64,000 bases of DNA from Aquisphaera giovannonii (GTDB lineage: Bacteria; Planctomycetota; Planctomycetia; Isosphaerales; Isosphaeraceae). The stretch spans positions 2,604,001 to 2,668,000 of the forward strand of contig NZ_CP042997.1 of NCBI RefSeq assembly GCF_008087625.1. The letters are read 5' to 3'. The notes under the pieces were generated by a model. It had not been told where the DNA came from. It saw nothing but the letters and a program-made list of their open reading frames with translations, and did no database searches. How positions within the stretch are numbered: the first letter of the stretch is position 1; each line of letters opens with the position of its first letter. The position numbers and the translations under genes are program-made. Shown piece by piece: positions 37,433 through 47,090 of the stretch.

Positions 37433-39089
37433 GGACCGGCCTCCCGTCTCGTCCTCGCAGCGGGACCCGGACGAACAGGGTCGTCCCGCCGCCCGGGATC
37501 GACTCGATCTGGAGGGCACCGCCGACCGACCCGACGCGCTCCTTCATCCCGGCCAGCCCCAGCCGACGCCTGGGCTGGGCCGGGTCGGTCGCGTGCTCGG
37601 CGTCGAATCCCACCCCATCATCCTCGACGATGACGAGCACGTCATCGGCATTGCGGTTCAGGATCAGGCCCACGCGCGAGGCGTTCGCGTATTTCGCCAC
37701 GTTCGTGAGCGCCTCCTGGACGACGCGATAGAGGCTCGTCTCCACCTGGGACGGGAGGCGGGATTCCCAGGGGCCGGTGGCCTGGACCTGCACGGGGACG
37801 CCCGAATGTCCGGACCATTCCTCCGCGTAGTTGGACAGGGCCTCCGGCAGGCCGAGCTCTCCCAGGACCGCCGGGCCGAGCTCCCAGGCGATCCGGTGCA
37901 TGTCGTGGCCGATCTGTCGCGTCAGCTTGAGCAGCCGAGACAGCCGGTCGTGCCCGCCCCCCTCGCCCGGCAGCGACGCGGCGAGGGCCTCGAGGCCCAG
38001 CTTGAGCGCCGTGAGCTGCTGCCCCATCTGGTCGTGCAGCTCGCGGGCGATGCGGACGCGCTCTTCCTCCTGGACGGCGACGAGCCGGCGGAGCAGCTCG
38101 TTGCGCGTCTGCTCCGCCCGCCGGCGTTCCGCCACCTCGGCCCGCAACGACTCGTTCGCCCGGGCGAGGTCGGCGGTCCGGCCGGCCACGCGGCGTTCCA
38201 GCTCCTCCCGGGCCTGGAGCAGGGCCTCCTCGGCGCGCTTCCTCGCGGTGATGTCGTCGAGGATGGCGACCGCCGCGACGACCCCGCCGGCCTGGTCGCG
38301 GATCGGCACGGAGCTGACGGTCATCGTGCCCCACTCGCCGTCGTCCCGAGGGAAGAGGATCTCCTCCCCTTTGACCACCTCGCCCGCGTGGAGCGATCGC
38401 GCGAGCGGCCATTCGTGGGGCAGGTAGCCGCGGCCGTCCTTGCCCTTCAGGCGCCCGGGGTCCCATTCGGGGGGCTCGCTCCCCGCCTGCGGCAAGGTCC
38501 CCCAGATGCCGCGCGATTGCTCGTTCGCGAGCACGATCCGCCCCGAGGGGGCCTCGGCGATCACCACGCCGGCCGGCATCTGACGCAGCACGGCCTCGAG
38601 CCGCCCGCGCGCGGTGCTCAGCTCTCCGAACAGGTGCTCCCGCTCGGTCTCGACGCGCCTCCGCTCGGCGATCTCGTGCTCGAGCTCGCCCTGCCTGTCG
38701 CGGAGCTCCGCTGCATTCGCCTCGGCGCGGGCCTGGGCGGCGTGCAGCATCTGGGTGAAGAAGGCGATCGCGAAGCCCACGAAGAAATAGGTGCCGGTGT
38801 TGGCCAGGTTCAGGGCGGAGAAGGTGTTCTGCGGGCGGACGAAGAACCAGTCCCCCGCGAGGTAGCCGAGCGCGAGGGCCAGGAACGTCGGCCCCAACCC
38901 GCCCCACCAGGCGGCGGCCGTCACCGACACGTAGAAGGTCGGGAACGCCTGGCGATCCTCCAGGATCGGCTCGAGCAGCCAGCGGGCCAGCACCGCCAGG
39001 GCGACGAAGACGACGGCGGCCGCGTACCTCACCAGGAGCGGCCGCCTCCGGGCGTTCCAGTCTGCCGAATTGATCGCTCCAGGGATCAT
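37425..39089 (-). CDS. Membrane histidine kinase (DUF4118-like, PAS, HisKA_3, HATPase)
   Basis: Four helices at about residues 20-115 form a DUF4118-like membrane module (KdpD-type). A coiled coil follows at about 117-165, then a PAS domain at about 165-290 (MPAGVVIAEAPSGRIVLANE, ending TARKRAEEALLQ) and a second coiled coil. The NarX-type dimerisation domain has the phosphoacceptor His352 in ERVRIARELHDQMGQQLTAL. The ATPase has VVQEALTNVAKYANAS, EDDGVGFD and GLAGMKERVGSVGG. It senses an unknown signal and phosphorylates the adjoining NarL-type regulator. Confidence 0.94.
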   Translation of the reverse strand: MIPGAINSADWNARRRPLLVRYAAAVVFVALAVLARWLLEPILEDRQAFPTFYVSVTAAAWWGGLGPTFLALALGYLAGDWFFVRPQNTFSALNLANTGTYFFVGFAIAFFTQMLHAAQARAEANAAELRDRQGELEHEIAERRRVETEREHLFGELSTARGRLEAVLRQMPAGVVIAEAPSGRIVLANEQSRGIWGTLPQAGSEPPEWDPGRLKGKDGRGYLPHEWPLARSLHAGEVVKGEEILFPRDDGEWGTMTVSSVPIRDQAGGVVAAVAILDDITARKRAEEALLQAREELERRVAGRTADLARANESLRAEVAERRRAEQTRNELLRRLVAVQEEERVRIARELHDQMGQQLTALKLGLEALAASLPGEGGGHDRLSRLLKLTRQIGHDMHRIAWELGPAVLGELGLPEALSNYAEEWSGHSGVPVQVQATGPWESRLPSQVETSLYRVVQEALTNVAKYANASRVGLILNRNADDVLVIVEDDGVGFDAEHATDPAQPRRRLGLAGMKERVGSVGGALQIESIPGGGTTLFVRVPLRGRDGRPVHG

Positions 39090-39202
39090 GCCCGGGCCGG
39101 CTCCGATGAGGGTTCCTCCGATACGCGACGGGGACGTCCGTCACCGCGGCGCGTCGCGACGAGGACGACGACCCGACCGGCCGGCCCGGCCCTCGCCGCG
39201 GC

Positions 39203-39718
39203 TCATGCCGGCCCTTGCCCGGCCCTCGCGGCCATGACGCGGACGAACTCCGCGTGCTCCGGGCCGGCGAGGCCCGCTACCAACCTGGCCCTCATCCTCG
39301 CCATGTACGCGCTCGCGAGGGCCTTCGCGTCGAGCCGGAGGCCGGGAAACGTCGCGCTGCGGCTGACCTCGGCGACCCGTTCCGGGGGACCTTCCACGTC
39401 ATCGTCGGCGGATACAACGGCCTGGCCGCCGTGGTCCGGGGCGAACATCAGGAGGGCGTCCTGTTGGGGCTCGTTGTCGAGGTCCAGCCGCAAACCGGGA
39501 CTGAGGGCGGACACGAGGCCCGGCGTGGCGATCCGATAGTTTGCGAGCCAGCAGTTGATGGCGCTAGCGGGCAACCCATGACGATTCGGGCGGACGGGCG
39601 AGTGGATGTCGACGATCCTTTCGAACTGCACGCGGGAGAGACGCTCGCCGTTCTCGAGGGGGGGCGTCGAATCCTGGGACGCCACCTCCCGTTTCCTGCC
39701 CTGCTCGACGGTCGCCAT
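39203..39718 (-). pseudogene. Uma2-family nuclease remnant with internal deletions
   Basis: The 171-codon frame aligns piecewise to the Uma2 (DUF820) nuclease family. Recognisable pieces are PPLENGERLSRVQFERI, SPVRPNRHGLPASAINCWLA, YRIATPGLVSALSPGLRLDL, DNEPQQDALLMFAPDHGGQ and EGPPERVAEVS. Between FERI and SPVR the usual helix and substrate-loop segment of some 18 residues is missing. After AEVS the sequence jumps directly to ATFPGLRLDAKAL, which in intact members lies some 60 residues later. This removes the PD-(D/E)xK catalytic core. So the reading frame survives but the enzyme should be dead. Judged from family memory, not an alignment program. Confidence 0.65.
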
Positions 39719-39767
39719 GGGGGGACGCTCCGTTGGTTCGAATCAATCCGCTCCCACGGAGGGATTT

Positions 39768-40931
39768 TCACGCCCCGGCCGTGCCGTCCAGGATCTCCTC
39801 CATCGTCACGGGCCGGCGCTCATCCACGGCCTTGCGGACGAGGAGTCCGGTGAGGGTCGCGTCGCGCGCCTCGGCCAGGGTGACGGGGGGGGGCAGGCGG
39901 CGTTCGGAGCGGATCGAGGCCAGGAAGTCCCGGAGGGCGAGGCGGGTGTCGTTCTGGGGGCCCGGGTGGATGGCCTGGCGTGGCCTCTGGCGGTCGCGGA
40001 ACGAGAGCGAGCCGGTGGACAGGTCGAGGCCGCCGTCCTCGCCGAGGATCCGCAGGGAGGAGCCGGTGAATCCGTCGTCGGCGGGCGCGACCCAGCTCTG
40101 GAGGAACGACGCGCGGAAGCCGTCGGGCCATTCCAGCTCGACGGCGTAATGGTCCGTCACGTCACGGCCAGGGTCCTGGCGGGCGAACAGGCGCCTGCGG
40201 CCCCAACCTTCGGCCTTCGCGGGAGGTCCGCCCTGGAGCCAGTGCAGGACGTCCCAGATGTGCACGGCCTGCTCGATCATGAAATCGCCCGACCGCTCCC
40301 GACGCCCGAGCCAGCCGCCGTGGCCGGACAGCGGGCCGTTGCTGCTGGTCCAGGTGGCCCGGGCCTCGATGAGCGGGCCGATCTCGCCGCCGCGGATGCG
40401 CTCCAGGCCCTCGCGGAACCTCGGGTTCGACCGGCGCTGGAATCCGACGTGGACGGCCAGATCGGGTCGGCGGGCGGACTCGTGGATCAGCCGGTCGCAG
40501 CCCGGGACGCTCAGGGCGAGCGGCTTCTCCGCGTACAGGTGCTTGCCCGCGCGGATCGCGTCGCTGCCGATCGCCTCGTGCAGGTCGCAAGGGACGGCGA
40601 CGACCACGGCGTCCACGTCGTCGCGGTCGATGAGGTGTCGCGGATCGCCGACCGCGTCCGGCCTGCGGCCGAGGGCCTTCTCCGCGATCCCCTGGCCGCG
40701 GAGCCGGTGCTTCGGCTCGGCGTCGCAGACGACGGGCACCGCGACGCCGGGGAGCTCGAGCAGGGCGCGGAGCAGCCCGGTCCCGCGGTTGCCGACGCCG
40801 ACGAGGCCGACGCGGACCGTCGCGCCCGACCCGTCGGTCGCGGCGGCCTCCGCCGCGGCCTGCGAGATCGCCAGGCTCGCCGCGGCCGAGCAGCCCAGGA
40901 AGCGACGGCGGTTCACGCTGATCGGGGGCAT
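39768..40931 (-). CDS. Tat-exported Gfo/Idh/MocA-family oxidoreductase
   Basis: The start at 40931 places a Tat signal at the beginning (PISVNRRRFLGCSAAASLA). The 387-residue product has a Rossmann domain (VRVGLVGVGNRGTGLLRALL), the EKPLALSVPGCDRLI motif around the conserved Lys, and a C-terminal alpha/beta substrate domain. Members oxidise or rearrange sugars and inositols with bound NAD(P). Planctomycetes have many such exported paralogues whose substrates are mostly unknown. The divergent neighbour is a cupin gene 200 bases away. Confidence 0.88.
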   Translation of the reverse strand: MPPISVNRRRFLGCSAAASLAISQAAAEAAATDGSGATVRVGLVGVGNRGTGLLRALLELPGVAVPVVCDAEPKHRLRGQGIAEKALGRRPDAVGDPRHLIDRDDVDAVVVAVPCDLHEAIGSDAIRAGKHLYAEKPLALSVPGCDRLIHESARRPDLAVHVGFQRRSNPRFREGLERIRGGEIGPLIEARATWTSSNGPLSGHGGWLGRRERSGDFMIEQAVHIWDVLHWLQGGPPAKAEGWGRRRLFARQDPGRDVTDHYAVELEWPDGFRASFLQSWVAPADDGFTGSSLRILGEDGGLDLSTGSLSFRDRQRPRQAIHPGPQNDTRLALRDFLASIRSERRLPPPVTLAEARDATLTGLLVRKAVDERRPVTMEEILDGTAGA

Positions 40932-41131
40932 CGGCACGCGCTCCGAAGGATGAGGCACTCGCTCTGCGGGATGCTCAACGTCCCGCATATCCATCTTAGC
41001 GGGAAACCGGCCCCGGATCGAGGACGGCCCAGGCTTTCCGCGCCCGCCGGGGGCCTTGACCCCCCGCCCCGAGGGCCATAGCATCGCTCCGGATTTGCGG
41101 CCGTCTCCACGGTTTCCCCACGGGAGGACCC

Positions 41132-41512
41132 ATGCCCACCCTGATCGCATCCCCGAGCCGCGTCGAGGCCGCCGGGACGAAGCCCAAGCTCATCGACGAG
41201 TATGTCGGCGTCGTGAACTCCGGCGAGGCCGGCGTCAGCGTGGCCCACATGCGCAGCCCCGGCGGCTGGGTGGAGCCGGGCCAGACGCCGGAGTTCGACG
41301 AATACACCGTGGTCCTCCGCGGTCTGCTCCGCGTCGAGCACGAGGCCGGGACGCTCGACGTCCGGGGCGGCCAGGGCGTCGTCGTCCGCCGAGGGGAGTG
41401 GGTCCGCTACAGCACCCCCGAACCCGAGGGCGCGGAGTACGTGGCGATCTGCCTCCCCGCCTTCACCCTCGCCGCGGCCCACCGCGACGCGGACGACGCC
41501 AAGGGGGCCTGA
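41132..41512 (+). CDS. Small cupin-domain protein
   Basis: The 126-residue product has a double-stranded beta-helix pattern: AHMRSPGGWVEPGQTPEFDE, VLRGLLRVEHEAGTLDVRGG and VVRRGEWVRYSTPEPEGAEY. The metal-binding histidines of classical cupins are largely replaced (Glu, Asp and Tyr at those places), so metal binding is uncertain. It ends directly at the start codon of the SDR gene (TGA followed at once by ATG), so the two are co-translated. Confidence 0.85.
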   Translation: MPTLIASPSRVEAAGTKPKLIDEYVGVVNSGEAGVSVAHMRSPGGWVEPGQTPEFDEYTVVLRGLLRVEHEAGTLDVRGGQGVVVRRGEWVRYSTPEPEGAEYVAICLPAFTLAAAHRDADDAKGA

Positions 41513-42379
41513 ATGAGCGGCAAGGTCTGCGTCGTCACCGGCGCCAGCACCGGCATCGGCTACGTCACCGCCCGCGAGCTCGTCCGAGACGGGGCCAGGG
41601 TGATCGGCGTCGGCCGGTCTCCCGAGCGCTGCGAGTCCGCGGCGCGGAGGATTCGGGAGGAGACGGGCTCCGGGGCGATCGATTTCCTGATCGCCGACCT
41701 CTCTTCCCAGGCGGAGATCCGCCGCCTGGTGCCCGAGATCCTCGCGAAGGCGCCGAGGCTCGACGTCCTGGTCAACAACGCCGGGGGCATCTTCCTGTCC
41801 AGGGAGACGACCGCCGACGGCCTCGAGATGACCTTCGCCCTCAACCACCTGGCCTACTTCCTGCTCACGAACCTGCTGATCGATCACCTGAAGGGGAGTG
41901 CCCCGGCGCGGATCGTCTGCGTGGCCTCCGCCGCCCACCAAGGGGTGACGCTCCCGTTCGACAACCTGAACGGCGAGAAGTCGTTCAGCCCGTGGCGGGC
42001 GTACCAGAGGTCGAAGCTGGCCAACATCCTGTTCGTCCGCGAGCTGGCGAGGCGGCTGGAGGGGACGGGCGTGACGGTGAACGCGCTCCATCCGGGCTAT
42101 GTCCGGACCGAGATCTTCCGGGCCAGGGGCCCGGCCGGCTGGCTCATGCGACGGTTCGCGGACGCCTTCGCGATCACTCCGGAACGCGGTGCAGAGACCT
42201 CGGTCTACCTGGCCGCGTCGCCGGAGGTCGAGGGGGTCAGCGGGCAGTATTTCTACCGCAAGAAGCCGATCGCCCCGTCCCGGGCCGCGCTCGACGATGA
42301 GGCCGCCAAACGGCTCTGGCAGGTCAGCGAGGAGCTGACCGCGTCCTCAGGATCAGCGTCCGGATCTGGAATGGCCTGA
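41513..42379 (+). CDS. Short-chain dehydrogenase/reductase
   Basis: This is a classical-to-extended SDR of 288 residues: cofactor motif VVTGASTGIGYVTARELV, DVLVNNAGGIFLS, the active-site Ser in IVCVASAAH, and the YxxxK motif as AYQRSKLAN. The arrangement resembles the retinol dehydrogenase-like/WWOX-like SDR group, which often accepts lipophilic alcohols or aldehydes, but the substrate is open. It pairs with the cupin gene. Its last 56 bases overlap the end of the convergent GH38 gene. Confidence 0.9.
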   Translation: MSGKVCVVTGASTGIGYVTARELVRDGARVIGVGRSPERCESAARRIREETGSGAIDFLIADLSSQAEIRRLVPEILAKAPRLDVLVNNAGGIFLSRETTADGLEMTFALNHLAYFLLTNLLIDHLKGSAPARIVCVASAAHQGVTLPFDNLNGEKSFSPWRAYQRSKLANILFVRELARRLEGTGVTVNALHPGYVRTEIFRARGPAGWLMRRFADAFAITPERGAETSVYLAASPEVEGVSGQYFYRKKPIAPSRAALDDEAAKRLWQVSEELTASSGSASGSGMA

Positions 42380-44927
42380 AGTCGATGCTGAGGGCGCCGT
42401 CGGCCACGGCGATCGGCTCCCTCGGATTCTCCAGCAGGTCCGCGTCGGCCGCGTCGGCAACGAACGCCGAGAGGCGGATCCGGGTCCCCGGCGCGGGGCG
42501 GCCCGTCGATTCGTAGAGGCGCACGGCGATCGCCTCGTCGCGCATCGGCCTGACCGAGGTGACGATCACGGACGGCGAGCAGACCTCGAGGAAGCCCTTG
42601 CTCGGGGGCAGGTCGCCCGCGTGGGCCCCGACCGGCCGGGCGATCAGCGGGTGATTGAACTCGAGCCCCGCGCGGGCGAGCCCGGCGTCGCGCCAGTCGC
42701 CCGCGTGCGGCAAGAGCGCGTAGCGGGCCGTCCTCTCCTTGCCGATCTGGAAGGCCCCCTCGGAGCTCATCCCCGGCTCATACCCGCCGCCGAAGCCGTA
42801 GGCCCCGAGGTTGTGCGACCGGAGGACGGAAACCATGATCGTCCCGTCGGCGACCGTGTGCCCGGGGAGGCCGGCGTTGAGGACGGCCAGGCCGTGCTCG
42901 CCGTCGGCGAGGTCGGACCAGTTCTGCGCCGGGAACTCGATCCCCTCGGGCCGCTCCATCGCGCCGAAAGGGATCTCGTCGAGATGCTTCCCGCCGCGGA
43001 TCGACGTCGGGAAGAGGAGCTGGTAGCGGACGTATTTCTCGTTGTTCACCAGGGTCGTGGTGCAGTCGATGCGGGGTAGGTCGGCGTAAAGCCGCACGGT
43101 CGTCGCGTACTGGCCGCCGGCGAAGGGGTGGGCGACGCGATACTCGCTGTAGACCGGCCCGGTGACGACCGTCGCCGGTGTGCCCTTCTCGTCGTCGCTG
43201 TACTTCGCCTCGCCCCGCGGCGGCACGGGCTGCTTGTTGCTCAAGGCGACGTTGCTTCCGCCGTCAAGCCCGCGATAAAGCTCCCAGACGTCTCCCCGGT
43301 CCTGGTGCCGGGCGACGACGTTCGCGGGCGCCCGGAGGACTTCCCAGTCGCCGGACTTTACGCGAAGCGACGTGATGGCACCGGTGCGGTCGTCGATCGC
43401 GAGCCTATGGGAGGCGTTCTCGAGATGGCCCGGGGCAGGGGACGGGAGCCTGGAGGGCTCCGCCGAGGTCCGCACGTGATAGGTGCGATAACCCAGGGCG
43501 GGCACCTCCGCCGCGACGAAGGCGACGCGTGCCGCGCAGAGGCCGCCGTCCGGATAGGAGGTCGCGGAGACGAGCTGCGACGGCCGGACGACGCCGCGAT
43601 CATCGACGACGGAGACCCCGGCGACGCCCGGGACCGCGAAGCCGACGTCCACTTCCGTGACGTCGGATCGGGTCCAGCTCATCGGGTTGAAGACGACGAC
43701 CGGGATGCCCTCGCCCCGCGTGTCGATGCGTGAGGCCAGGGCGTTCCAGCCGGCGTCGATCAGCTCGCCGGCCAGGCGGTCCGAGGACTCGTAACCGCGG
43801 ATCGCGTCCTCGTAGACGTGGTCGGTCATCACCCCGGAGGCCTGGTCGTGCGTCTCGTTGAAGAGGACCGGCTCCCAGGCCCGCCACAGGCCCGCGTCGC
43901 TGACCTCACCGCCGAGGATCCGGGATAGTGCGGTGAGCTTCTCGGCCGTGACTAGTCGCGCCTCCATCCGTCGCATCCACGATTTCAATTCGATCCGGCT
44001 GCTGTAGGTGCCCTGGAAGATCGGGTTCATCTCGCCACGGAAGACGGGACGATCCGTGCGCGGGGCGACGACCTTCTCGAATTCGGCAGGGGTCGCGATC
44101 CGGAGGTTGAACGGCCGGTCGGGGTCCTTGTTGAAGGCCTCCACCATGGGCGCGAGCTGCGGCTCGGGCAGGCCCACGTCCACGCCGGCGGGCCCCGCGC
44201 GGTCCTTGCCCGGGGCGTTGGCATCGAGGCTGCGGAAGCGGGCGATCACGAATTCCCGGAACTTCGACGGGTCGGCGGGCGAGCCGTACATGACCGCGTA
44301 GCTGGCCGGCATGTAGAAGACCGGCAGGCGGGTCCCGTCGATCCCTTCCCAGAGGAACTCCGCCGGATGCGTGCGGAACGGCACGCCGCGCTGCGTCCAG
44401 TACGACCGGAAGCCGGCGAGGGTCATGAGCTGCGGGATCTGCGCGTGATGCCCGAACGTGTCGATGAGCCAGCCGGTCGTCACGTCGATGCCGAGCTTCT
44501 CCCGGTAGTACCCCTTGCCATACTGGACCTGCCGCACGAAGCTCTCCCCGCCCGGCATGTTGACGTCGGGCATGACGTCCAGCCCGCCGGCGATCTGGAG
44601 CCGCCCCTCCGCGAGGTACTTCCGGAACGCCGGCTCCTGGTCCGGGTAGCGCTCCAGGAACGGCTTGACGTAGGCGGCCTGGTCGAGCACGAACCGATAA
44701 TCCGGCTGCTCGCCGAGGAGGCGTAGGGCCCGGAGGATGTTCGGCAGCCCCATCTCCAGGTACTCCTCCCGCGTCTTGAAGACGGCCCCTTCCCAGTGCG
44801 TGTGCGGGATGACCCAGAACGTCGGCCGGTCACCGGAGGCGGGCGGCTCCGCGGCGTCGAGGGAGGCCGCGAGGAGCAGGGCCGCGAGGGTCGCGACGGA
44901 CGGGCGGAGGGGGATCCGGTTCGTCAT
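42324..44927 (-). CDS. Exported GH38 alpha-mannosidase
   Basis: The start at 44927 (MTNRIPLRPSVATLAALLLA) gives a signal peptide, so the enzyme acts outside the cytoplasm. The 867-residue product has the GH38 zinc and catalytic motifs in order: PHTHWEGAVFKTREEY (the usual Asp of HxHxD is Glu), GWLIDTFGHHAQIPQLM with the nucleophile Asp, then NETHDQASGVM. The C-terminal half is the GH38 beta-sandwich. It should hydrolyse alpha-mannosides. It is the last gene of a six-gene run with a 2-oxoacid dehydrogenase. Its end overlaps the convergent SDR gene by 56 bases. Confidence 0.9.
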   Translation of the reverse strand: MTNRIPLRPSVATLAALLLAASLDAAEPPASGDRPTFWVIPHTHWEGAVFKTREEYLEMGLPNILRALRLLGEQPDYRFVLDQAAYVKPFLERYPDQEPAFRKYLAEGRLQIAGGLDVMPDVNMPGGESFVRQVQYGKGYYREKLGIDVTTGWLIDTFGHHAQIPQLMTLAGFRSYWTQRGVPFRTHPAEFLWEGIDGTRLPVFYMPASYAVMYGSPADPSKFREFVIARFRSLDANAPGKDRAGPAGVDVGLPEPQLAPMVEAFNKDPDRPFNLRIATPAEFEKVVAPRTDRPVFRGEMNPIFQGTYSSRIELKSWMRRMEARLVTAEKLTALSRILGGEVSDAGLWRAWEPVLFNETHDQASGVMTDHVYEDAIRGYESSDRLAGELIDAGWNALASRIDTRGEGIPVVVFNPMSWTRSDVTEVDVGFAVPGVAGVSVVDDRGVVRPSQLVSATSYPDGGLCAARVAFVAAEVPALGYRTYHVRTSAEPSRLPSPAPGHLENASHRLAIDDRTGAITSLRVKSGDWEVLRAPANVVARHQDRGDVWELYRGLDGGSNVALSNKQPVPPRGEAKYSDDEKGTPATVVTGPVYSEYRVAHPFAGGQYATTVRLYADLPRIDCTTTLVNNEKYVRYQLLFPTSIRGGKHLDEIPFGAMERPEGIEFPAQNWSDLADGEHGLAVLNAGLPGHTVADGTIMVSVLRSHNLGAYGFGGGYEPGMSSEGAFQIGKERTARYALLPHAGDWRDAGLARAGLEFNHPLIARPVGAHAGDLPPSKGFLEVCSPSVIVTSVRPMRDEAIAVRLYESTGRPAPGTRIRLSAFVADAADADLLENPREPIAVADGALSIDFRPFQIRTLILRTRSAPR

Positions 44928-44965
44928 GGTGCGAAGTCCCGGGAGAGGGGATGCGGGCAGCGAGT

Positions 44966-47059
44966 TCATTCCGTCGTGGCCGTCGTGGATTCGAAGTGCA
45001 GGTCGAGGCGCGACCTCGCCGCGAAGCTCCCTCGGAGCCAGAGCGTCCGACCGTCCCAGGCGAGATCGGCCTCGGGCACGGGGACGCCGTCGCGGCGGAC
45101 CGAAAGGGCCCCGCGCGGGGCGTCGTCCAGCTCGAAGATCGGGTCGACGCAGGCGACGGACGGCTCGAGGGCGATCGTCACGTCGGGACGCCTCACCCGG
45201 AGGCACAGGGCGCGTCGCTCGATCGCGTAGCCCTCGGACGCGGGCTCCGCGCCCTCCAGCTTCAGAGAAGGCGGATTCGCGAAGGCGCGGGCTCGCCGCA
45301 GGAGGTGCTCGTCGTCGTCCCGGGTCATCCCGATCAGCCAGGCCCAGCGGCGGACGACCATCGTCCGGGCCTCGCCGAGCGTATCAACCATGATGCCCCG
45401 GCGCTCGGAGATCGGCTCGGGCCGGTCCGAGGCCCAGCTCATCACGCTGTTGTGGCACGGCGTCAGGGCGATGCGGTCGTCGATCCTCGAGCCCGTCGCG
45501 TTGCCCCGCGCGAGCGGCCAGTGGCTGCCCCAATAGCAGGGGGTGACGAGCCGGCCCCCGTCCTCGAAGGGGCCGAAGACGACCTTGGGGAACGCCCGAT
45601 CGCCCGGGTTGAAGGCGATCGCCGCGGGCCCCGACGAGCGATCCGGCCGCAGCCGGTAGACGGCCGGCGGGGCCCCGCCCCGCGGCGTGTCGGCCTCGCC
45701 GCGGATCGGGAACCGATACGACCGCTTCGAGCCGTCCAGGGAGAGGGCGTCGACGAGGTTCTCCGGCAGGGCGTCGAACGGATAGGCCCCCTGGGGGGTC
45801 AGGATGATGAACTCGCAGAGCTCGTAATCGGTCGTCGGGTCGGTCTTCAAAGTGACGACGCGCGTGCCGTAGCCGTCGGGGTGGAAGTAGTAATCCTCGA
45901 CGGCCTGGTCGCCCCAGACCTTGTAATTCAGGTCGGTCGATTCGTACGTCCAGCGGACGTGGACCAGCGCCGGCGTGGCCTCGACGATCTCCACCCGGCC
46001 GTATCGGAGTTCCTTGTCCATGAGCGGCTCGACGCAGTCCACCGCGCCCGGTCGGCGGGTGATGACCTCCGCCCATTCGTAGCAGGCGCCCGTATTGTGC
46101 AGCCCGGCCCAGAAGGGGATGTAGCTCGAACCCCGCCAGAAGACGAACCGGCCGCCGCCGGGGAGGGAGACGACGACATCGCGGAGCGAGGGCTCCCAGC
46201 CCCGGTCGTAGTCCAGCGAGGAGAAGGCCCCGGTGGCCGGGTCGCGGACGGAGATCGGCGCGTCGTAGCGGAGCTTCGTGTAGGTCGCGCCGAAGCGAGG
46301 GAGATCCGGCGGGCGGCGGACGATCATCACCGGGATGTCCTTGCCCCAGAGCCGCGTGCCGTCCTCGCCGACCAGCTCGACCCGGAGCGTGTCGCGGTCC
46401 GATTGGCCCGGGGGCATGGCCATGCGGACCTCCGCCCGGGCACGCTTGCCGCGGATCAGCGGGAGGGCGGCGGCCTGGGCGGCGGAGCCGGAGGCGAACC
46501 GTGCCCGGACCGAGGCGTGCGGGCGGTCGGCCACGCGGGACAGCGCCGCGACCTCGAGGATGCCGGCCTGCCCGGGGCCGAGGAGCAGCCATCCGGCCGG
46601 GACGAGGATCGTGCCCAGGTCCACCGGGTTCACCACGCGGTCGGGGCGGGCGGCGGCCTCGGCCTCGAGCGGCGGCCTCTCGATGGCCGTCCGAGCGGCT
46701 CCGGCAGGGGTGCCGTCCTCCTCCACCAGGACCGCGGCCTCGGTGGTGTCCGGTGCCACCGCCGCGGTGGCGACGAACGGGGCCTTGCCGGGGAAGCGGA
46801 TCTCGCGGCGGGCCGTCTCCCGTCCCCGCTCGCGCTCGGCCAGCCAGATTCGGCCCCCGGGCGGGGCGGCGGCCTCGACCCGGACCGTGGTCGGGGCGCC
46901 GACGCGGTCGAGGCCGAACGGGGGACGCCAGGCGTGTGGCTTCTCGACGACGATGGAGAACGACGGGACCGGCCGGGCGTCGCCCGCATGGCACGAGGCC
47001 GAGGGGCCCGGCGGCAGCCAGTTCACGACGCAGATCAGGATCGCCGCTCGCGTCTTCAA
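44966..47059 (-). CDS. Large exported protein of unknown function
   Basis: I place the start at a TTG (47059) because GGAGG lies 7 bases upstream and the product then begins with a signal peptide (MKTRAAILICVVNWLPPGPS). Frames further upstream run into the E1-beta gene. The 697-residue protein seems largely beta-rich. Conspicuous segments are FVFWRGSSYIPFWAGLHNTG, ALVHVRWTYESTDLNYKVWG and EDYYFHPDGYGTRVVTLKTD, reminiscent of beta-sandwich carbohydrate-active folds, but I cannot assign a family. It lies between E1-beta (31 bases) and the GH38 mannosidase (38 bases) in one transcription run, suggesting a role in handling an extracellular glycan. Confidence 0.8.
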   Translation of the reverse strand: MKTRAAILICVVNWLPPGPSASCHAGDARPVPSFSIVVEKPHAWRPPFGLDRVGAPTTVRVEAAAPPGGRIWLAERERGRETARREIRFPGKAPFVATAAVAPDTTEAAVLVEEDGTPAGAARTAIERPPLEAEAAARPDRVVNPVDLGTILVPAGWLLLGPGQAGILEVAALSRVADRPHASVRARFASGSAAQAAALPLIRGKRARAEVRMAMPPGQSDRDTLRVELVGEDGTRLWGKDIPVMIVRRPPDLPRFGATYTKLRYDAPISVRDPATGAFSSLDYDRGWEPSLRDVVVSLPGGGRFVFWRGSSYIPFWAGLHNTGACYEWAEVITRRPGAVDCVEPLMDKELRYGRVEIVEATPALVHVRWTYESTDLNYKVWGDQAVEDYYFHPDGYGTRVVTLKTDPTTDYELCEFIILTPQGAYPFDALPENLVDALSLDGSKRSYRFPIRGEADTPRGGAPPAVYRLRPDRSSGPAAIAFNPGDRAFPKVVFGPFEDGGRLVTPCYWGSHWPLARGNATGSRIDDRIALTPCHNSVMSWASDRPEPISERRGIMVDTLGEARTMVVRRWAWLIGMTRDDDEHLLRRARAFANPPSLKLEGAEPASEGYAIERRALCLRVRRPDVTIALEPSVACVDPIFELDDAPRGALSVRRDGVPVPEADLAWDGRTLWLRGSFAARSRLDLHFESTTATTE

Positions 47060-47090
47060 GGCTGGTCCTCCAGGGCCCGGGGCCGTCACC

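Noticed and set aside
39203-39718. An intact small Uma2 enzyme
   Set aside because: The catalytic segment and the helix after FERI are missing compared with the family.
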